NCBI GenBank assembly: GCA_038501625.1
Contig: JAZAYU010000037.1
Location: 3,720,001 to 3,784,000, forward strand
Length of the DNA stretch: 64,000 nucleotides
DNA from: Corbicula japonica
Lineage: Eukaryota; Mollusca; Bivalvia; Venerida; Cyrenidae
Direction: 5' to 3'
Positions 57,857 through 64,000 of the stretch are shown here, one piece after another; position 1 is the stretch's first letter; every line of letters begins with the position of its first letter. Made by a program: the position numbers and the translations under genes. The notes beneath the pieces were generated by a model, which worked only from the letters and a program-made list of their open reading frames with translations, ran no database searches and had not been told where the DNA came from.

Positions 57857-58492
57857 CTATATAGTTATTTGGTTTCTTGACAGGGAATGTGAGGATATAT
57901 TGCCGGTCTGGGTGTCATATAACCCGAGCCGCAGGCGAGGGATAATATGACACCCGGACCGGCAATATATCCTCACATACCCTTTCAAGAAACCAAATAA
58001 TTGTTTTATTATACTGCAAAGACTTTTTCGGATAAAAATAGTTAGAAAACATCGATTTTTTCATTTATTTCGCTTATTTAACGCCGAACGGCTTAATTCC
58101 CCTCTGTAGACCTCAATAATTACATGTCTGACGTCATTAATTTACCTGCATGACGTCACTTCTATAGAAATTGAATTGGATATCGATTTGATATTCATTT
58201 AAAAATTTGAGAATAATCTGATCGTTTTCTACGTTAAAACATGATACAAATATTTTCTGTAATAATTTTAGTAATCCCCAAGCATACCGCTTTATAATTT
58301 ACAAGATCGGCTTCGAATTATGCATTTTTACGAAAATTCAAAACAAATGGCGGACGACAACAAAAGGAGGGAGGCCAGAGAGGGAAATTAAGGCACGTGC
58401 GTTAATATCTACGGCCAATCCGTAAATACGGATGTACATCAACGGTACATTATCCAATCAAATTCAAGGAAATTTCTTTGCAGTACAATAAA
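57857..58492. mobile_element. Hairpin element (about 635 bp), copy in member 3
   Basis: Inserted between 'cttcgtaagtac' and 'aaaatgacgtcgc'; these words are adjacent in member 1 (27281-27305), which is the empty site. Hairpin at 57864-58001, far end GCAGTACAATAA. No nested MITE. Confidence 0.75.
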
Positions 58493-58676
58493 AAATGACG
58501 TCGCAAATTGTGCTAACATCTTTCTCATAATCTTCGTTTCATTTTGTTATAATTGATAAAAATCGTAGATTCAGTGGCAAATCCAGGATCTGATGTGAGT
58601 GGTGAAGTATTTTAATGAAACGAAAATTTAATAATAAAACAGTAAAATGTACGCATATTAAAAATTACATCTTTAA

Positions 58677-59122
58677 GGTTTTACAACTGTAATATTTCCG
58701 CCAAACATCGACTTATGCCGTCACTAATTCGTTTTTTCCGAACGCCGATTCGTACGTTTCCGGTTGATACTATTTTTCGTAAAAGGAGTATGTATACTCT
58801 TTAGGTGTTTAAAGTGTTAGAAATAAATTCTAAACATAATGCTTGTTTTTTCCTGTTCAGATATGATGTCCTTAAACAAATAGTTTTTTTTTGCGAAATT
58901 TTACAAGGTTTCAAAGAAATAGAGATGAATTTAGCTTCTAGTATGTTTGATTTTACAGCCCATTTTCCGAAACAGAGGGTCCCCTTCTAAAATACTAAAT
59001 TTCTCGAGTTACGCACGGTAAATGTTTTTTAAAACTCGTGTTTAGATGTCTAAATGGATGTACTTGGAAATGAAAACAACAAAATCCCAATCTGCAAAAG
59101 TGCATATTACAGTTCTAAAACC
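58677..59122. mobile_element. TTAA-flanked MITE, 446 bp
   Basis: TTAA at 58673 and 59123. The ends are GGTTTTACAACTGTAATAT and the mirror with one mismatch. A 61-codon ORF inside has no recognisable domain. It sits exactly where member 3 lacks about 1.45 kb of the family sequence. Confidence 0.8.
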
Positions 59123-59954
59123 TTAAAAAAGAACCGTGTGTTTTCGATATTTACAAATATTTATAATATAGAAGATAGCGTATAGCAGGATTTTCACCAG
59201 GAAAAGGGAATTGTGATTTTTAACGTTTCATTGGCAACTATAATAACTGTGCAATGTATTGTGGAATAAAGGTCATTTACGTCAAAATGGTTGGGTAACG
59301 ACTGTACTTAAGGTAAAACGAATTGTAATAAAGTTTTGCAGGATCGCCAATTTTCGTTATAAAAATTATGCCGAGATTATTTTTTATGCCACATAATTGT
59401 TTCCCCAGTCAAGCGAAAGCATTCTTATGTAATAAAATATAGGTTTATATAAAAGTGTTTGATTTCTTTTTACACTGCTACTTTAATAAAAAGAAAGTAT
59501 CACAACGTGCCATGATGTATGATGTTTTTCGCGTTTTACGTTGATGTCTGAGTCGAAATTGTCAATCGACGTTACCGAAAAAATATACGTCAGTTTCTTT
59601 ATTTCAATCAAAAATTGCAAAAAATCTGCCGGGATGACCCCTTTTTATTTTTTACTTATTTTCTTCAGAAATATTTCAGCATTCCATACATTCCAAAAAT
59701 TCAGTATGTCACCGTCCATTTTAAAAAGTTATAGTGCGTTAAATCGCTGAAATCGTCGTTATTTTATCGTGCAAAAAGCAACGTACTCAATGTCTTTTAG
59801 ATTCAATTAAACGAAAACAAAGCAAGATTATCCATTTTTATTATAATCATTCTGTTACATTTATATTTTATTGTAATTATGTATATAAAACAACAAGAAA
59901 AATTGTTTTTGGATTTGTTTACAAGCCGTTAACGGCAAAATCACATAAAAGTAA

Positions 59955-59968
59955 CCGCCAGGTGGCGC
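59955..59968 (+). promoter_or_regulatory. CTCF-like site in right arm, member 3
   Basis: CCGCCAGGTGGCGC, oriented outward. Confidence 0.45.
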
Positions 59969-60602
59969 TTGTTATCCTCTTAAGACGCCATAAACCGACA
60001 TTTAAAATATAATTTCCAGAAAGAGAATGATTTGGACTATCTTTGGTAAAAATTTCATTGAAATCTAAGAGATAGGCCATTTTCGCCCTTCTAACGTCAC
60101 TAACGTGACCATCTACCTTAAATAGAAAGTTGTTTTAGCGTCACTCACGCAACAAATTTCTCTCACACCAGATCATGACATGTACTAATTAGACTAAAAT
60201 TTCGGCGAATTCGCTCTTTTTTCAGTCTATTATAAGTATTTCATATTGGTACAATTAATAAAAACCACAATTAATTCTTGCTACTTAATTGATACAGTTT
60301 TTGAAACAGTAACTACCCAATTGGCAAAGGACGACACTTTCAAAAGCGTTCTTATGTATAACGGTTGGCTGCCATTACGTGAATATGTATCTTAGACCAT
60401 AATAGTTATAGTAATTTACTAATGTATTTATCACCGCCAAATACAGATTCGCTAAACCCGGATGTTTAGAGGCGTTGGGTTAGTTCTTAGTTGATGCCTT
60501 TGGAAAAGAACGAAATAAGGTTATTTCGGGAGATCATTAAGATAAATGGGTCATTTATCTTGTCAGTAGGGCTGGTGGTATTGTTTCATAAAGATAACAG
60601 TT

Positions 60603-61665
60603 TGCGGAAAGAGATGGAACATGCAAAATAGCATAGAATAAATAGTATTTAGATTGAAATAAGGTAAACTATACCATTATCCAGCCACGAATTTACGTTA
60701 TCCATTGACTTTTTCTAGTTGAATCCCCGTTTTCCAATTTGCTTCAGGTGCCTCAGAAAAAAGACGTTTGTTAAGGAGTATACTCATAATACTGGCTAAG
60801 CGGGATGGCATATTGATTGCCGATGTTCGGGCTTTGATAACAGAAGTGTCGTTTACAAAAAAAAACGCATTTAAATATATTTTTAATGGGCATTATACGT
60901 AGTTTTTTGTAGAAATCTGTGATGTTGCGTTATCATTTTCCTGTTTTTTACTTTATCTGACGGCCGATTCCAAATGCATGGGTATTGGAGGAAGGGTAGG
61001 ACATCGCTTGATTGTTATCTATCGCAAAAGATAAGTATTAGTTCACAATAACATGAAATTCATGCAATAACTAACCTCTCCATGTTGTTTTCTCTGACAT
61101 GGCGATCTATCATTATTCTCACAATCTATAATTATCCGCGATTCTCATTATCTTGGTACATACCGTGATGGTTGGCTGTTTGATGGAAGGAATATTATCG
61201 ACACCTGTGCAAGCGAATCTAAATGAAAACAATCCGCGCCATTTTGATCAAAGAAACAAAGACAAAATCGCCAAACAAACATTACATTTTATATTTGCCA
61301 GAGAAGAAGGATTAAGCAAGTATGTTTTTTTCGTATTCGTAGTTTCTTTTTAAATTCTTGGTTTTGCTTAAATCTTGTTGCGATTCGGGCCCAGTACACG
61401 TAAGACACGCGGAGTTGTTTTCATGAAATACGTTTCGTACCGAAAAAGTCTCGCTACTGGGCTATTGTTATGATACAGAGCTCACAAAGCACATTACTTT
61501 AAGAAAAGAGGTTAAAGCGGCATTACTTCAATTTAACCCGCTCTTGTATGAAATATTACATGTATTTGGAACTATAGGCACAACTTTGCAGCATTAGTTC
61601 GGGCTAATAAAATTTTAATTTACTAAAATAAACTTGGTCCGCGCGACTAAAAGCGAAAGTAGGAT
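60603..61665. mobile_element. 1.06-kb insertion in duplicated copy 2, unclassified
   Basis: Copy 1 reads across directly near 31622. It contains the inverted 60-bp repeat at 61105-61167 and a 66-codon ORF (61153-61353) that reads VQANLNENNPRHFDQRNKDK and KQTLHFIFAREEGLSKYVFF, without a known domain. No terminal repeats or duplication are seen. Confidence 0.55.
61105..61167 (-). repeat. 60-bp repeat, copy 2
   Basis: Complementary to 57249-57312, about 3.8 kb away, with member 3 between them. Confidence 0.8.
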
Positions 61666-63552
61666 TTCCGAAACGTCACAAAAATCGAGATCGCGCATGA
61701 AGTGGTCTCTTCGTCTTGCTAAATATAGCTCCATTATATTTAGCTTCTTAAAAGTTCGTTAACTATAATTTAACAGTATCATTGAAAACCCGTCTATAAG
61801 AAATAATCGATCGGACTTTTTGTGTTCGGTTAGAGAGTTTATATATTGGAGTCTATAAGGACATGCTTTTTCAATAGTATATTCTTACTTAAGTTTAGGG
61901 CTGGGGCTTTAAGAGATGAATTTAAAACACCTTCATAGTATTTTTAAATAGTCTAATTACACTGATAGTAGTAAAAGGTAGAGGTAGGAAGTACGATTTA
62001 GGTCGGATTTCGGTCGGATTCTGGTCAGAATGTGGTTGTATTTTGGTCGGAACCCCACGTCAATCCGACGTTGGGAAATGACGTCTAAAAAACTTTCTTT
62101 TCCAACCAAAATCCAACGTTGTTCCGATGTCGAGGTCTGACGTCAATCCAAAGTCGACGTCAAATGTTTCCTTGGAAGGTACTGTACACTTGACTGTTTC
62201 ACTGCGCATGTCTGTACTTCACTATTAAAATATGAGGCCACCAACTTCACAAATCTGTATGAAGTTATAGTCTAGTACCAGCTTACACCTAATTTAATGT
62301 AAAATTCTGATTTTATCCGTAATTGTCACGACCGTAATGTCCCGAAATCAGAGCGTCAACCTGTCTAAGCGTCTAGATAATCAAGACCAAGGAAACCCCG
62401 CTTTTTTCCTAGATGCTGTTGAAACAACGATTTGAAAAGCTGCTGTTTAATAATCCAATTATATTTAAGGATTGAAAAGGGGAATTCCCGGGATTTCCTT
62501 CATGCCCAATTGTATAATTTGTCCTATTTTAAGGCCAAAACTTATGATTTATGAAACTCTTGATCAATGTGCTTATTGCATGTCAAGCTTACAGATAAAG
62601 TCTGGGTCTGCAGAAGTTGCATAGAACTTAAATGCTTAGTGCTTTATTATGTTCAAACAAAATAATAGGTGTGGAAGTTAATATTTAATATAGCATGCTT
62701 ATATATCCAGGAATTTTGACTGACTTCTGTATTTCGTACTAACTGTAAGCAGAATCTCTCATTTCAGTATCAGATAAAAAATATTGACTTTGAAAATTTG
62801 TACTATGCTTTATTATCAGATTCTATTATTTTCATAAAATTTTGTCATAAATTTTCGTCATAATACTTAGAATGCCAAACATTTCATTATTAATAATGTA
62901 CACTATAACCTTTAAGTCTTTTTGTGTATACATAATTACACCCCCCTCCTTTGAAATTGTCATTTCGAACAAATAAACATGGTAACCTATAATTTTCTTT
63001 TTAATTTAATGTTTGTTATACATTGGTGAATAAATCGGTAGCATTTGGTGAAATTCTATAATGTAAAATTCTAGTAAACTTAAAAACATCCCTTAGAATC
63101 AAAAGATTTGCCGAAAAATCCTTTGTCATAAATTAGGTTATACTTATTTTTTTAAACGTGTTTCATAATTTGTATTGCAATATTTATTTGTAATATAGAA
63201 TGTATGGAACTGAAAATAGAATTATTTATGATATTCTTGTGATGGATTCTATAGTTTCATGCCGACAAAAGAAGTCTATGAAAAATGTAAAAATTGTTCA
63301 AAATGGGACATTTTTGGTATCTAAAATAAAACAAGTAACCCCGGTAAGTCTCATTTTTAACTGGATTTTCATTGCATAACATCATGTTCTTGACACACAA
63401 AGTTAAAATGAAATCTATTATTGAGATTGTTTATGAAACTGAAGCGTCTGTCTTTAATTTGGTTTTCTTCGCTGTTTTCATAGTAAATTCCTACCGTATA
63501 TCCGGCCGCCCGTGGACTAGCCGGAACAAAGAGTAGAGCTAACAGTGAGCTC

Positions 63553-63770
63553 GAAGCAACCCCACAAACCGACTACAGTTGTATCCGACCCAACAGGCCG
63601 GATAATGAGGAAAGAGTGTCTGTTCAGGTACCAGTGCACAACCAGCTAACAGACATGAAAAAGAGAGAGGAGACAGACTTGGAAGGAAAAAAAACGGACG
63701 GTGATACTGAAGCTCCCAAAATCATTTATTTATACCAAGTTACAAAAAGTTTTGCCTCTGAGGATTATAA
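63553..63770 (+). pseudogene. TPQTDY exon cassette, copy 3 (open)
   Basis: The frame is open from EATPQTDYSCIRPNRPDNEE through VHNQLTDMKKREETDLEGKK to SFASEDYNSY and a stop, about 72 codons. It is the least damaged of the three copies. No start or clear acceptor was found. A short-lived ORF in a repeat or an exon of an unknown gene are both possible. Confidence 0.4.
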
Positions 63771-64000
63771 TTCATATTAATTCAAGATTCTGCCAATTTC
63801 TGTAATATTTTAGTTAATAAAACAAATATTCTTGCATATTTATTAGAAAGTTCATCACCTTTATGTCTCAAACCTAATTATTCCTGATTATTTTTTAAAG
63901 GGAAGTAATTCATTTTGTTCTGTCTGGGAACGCACGTCAATGCATTTGGTCAAGATGTATAATTATTTTAGTTAGGTCATTTTGTCAAAGGAAGAAATAT

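Larger units (their letters stand above)
57315..60117. mobile_element. Long-TIR TTAA element, member 3 (2.8 kb, left end lost)
   Basis: The right end is complete with TTAA at 60118-60121 and shares its outer flank with member 1. The left arm starts at GATTTCAATGAAATTC, so the outermost 55-60 bp and the TTAA are missing. Internal order compared with member 1: left arm, hairpin element (57857-58492), the segment equal to 27285-27480, a TTAA MITE (58677-59122) replacing about 1.45 kb, the segment equal to 28940-29334, right arm. Confidence 0.85.
60118..64000. repeat. Duplicated segment, copy 2 (runs off the window)
   Basis: Counterpart of 31132-36640; see there. It holds the empty site of the tyrosine-recombinase element near 62460-62470. 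Confidence 0.85.

Overview
The window is animal (metazoan) DNA, AT-rich and intron-bearing, most plausibly from a bivalve mollusc. This rests on the style of the dispersed repeats, a Mutator/YqaJ gene family common in marine invertebrates, an APE-type LINE, a tyrosine-recombinase retroelement and many short inverted-repeat elements. The species is an inference. I found no bacterial operons, rRNA, tRNA or CRISPR array. Nothing here is a clearly intact host gene; most of what can be read is transposable-element sequence at different stages of decay.

Layout. 1-4.8 kb: four partial copies of a glutamine-rich coiled-coil 3' exon, one with a terminal-inverted-repeat (TIR) element placed just upstream of its splice acceptor, then an 817-bp inverted repeat. 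4.8-16.4 kb: a spliced Mutator-like transposase plus YqaJ-nuclease gene, disabled by five frameshifts and a stop. A 7.0-kb element (4888-11893, ends CCCAGTGGGCA, 7-bp target duplication) sits in its putative first intron. That element holds a two-exon zinc-finger gene, pieces of what looks like a DUF4806-type gene, and a nested TTAA-flanked MITE. 16.4-21.2 kb: AT-rich sequence with dispersed repeats. 21.2-23.6 kb: a 5'-truncated LINE on the minus strand.

25.4-31.1, 52.7-57.1 and 57.3-60.1 kb are three members of one TTAA-inserting family with arms of about 580 bp; every arm carries a CTCF-like site. Members 1 and 3 share the same right flank, which continues as a duplicated segment (31.1-36.6 kb and 60.1-64.0 kb). 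Comparing the copies gives natural empty sites for further insertions: a 1.27-kb fold-back element (with a possible excision footprint in the other copy), a TA-flanked MITE, a roughly 635-bp hairpin element inserted independently in both copies, a TTAA MITE, and a 2.84-kb tyrosine-recombinase retroelement at 32.4-35.2 kb. The last has split direct repeats in the Ngaro/PAT arrangement and lacks the reverse transcriptase.

36.2-43.5 kb: a repeated exon cassette, a 75-bp coding-phase tandem repeat, palindromic dispersed repeats and two degenerate tandem arrays. 43.5-52.7 kb: sparse, with four short unidentified exon-like ORFs. The window reads as a nest of elements inside elements; its value is in the paired filled and empty sites, which order the events.
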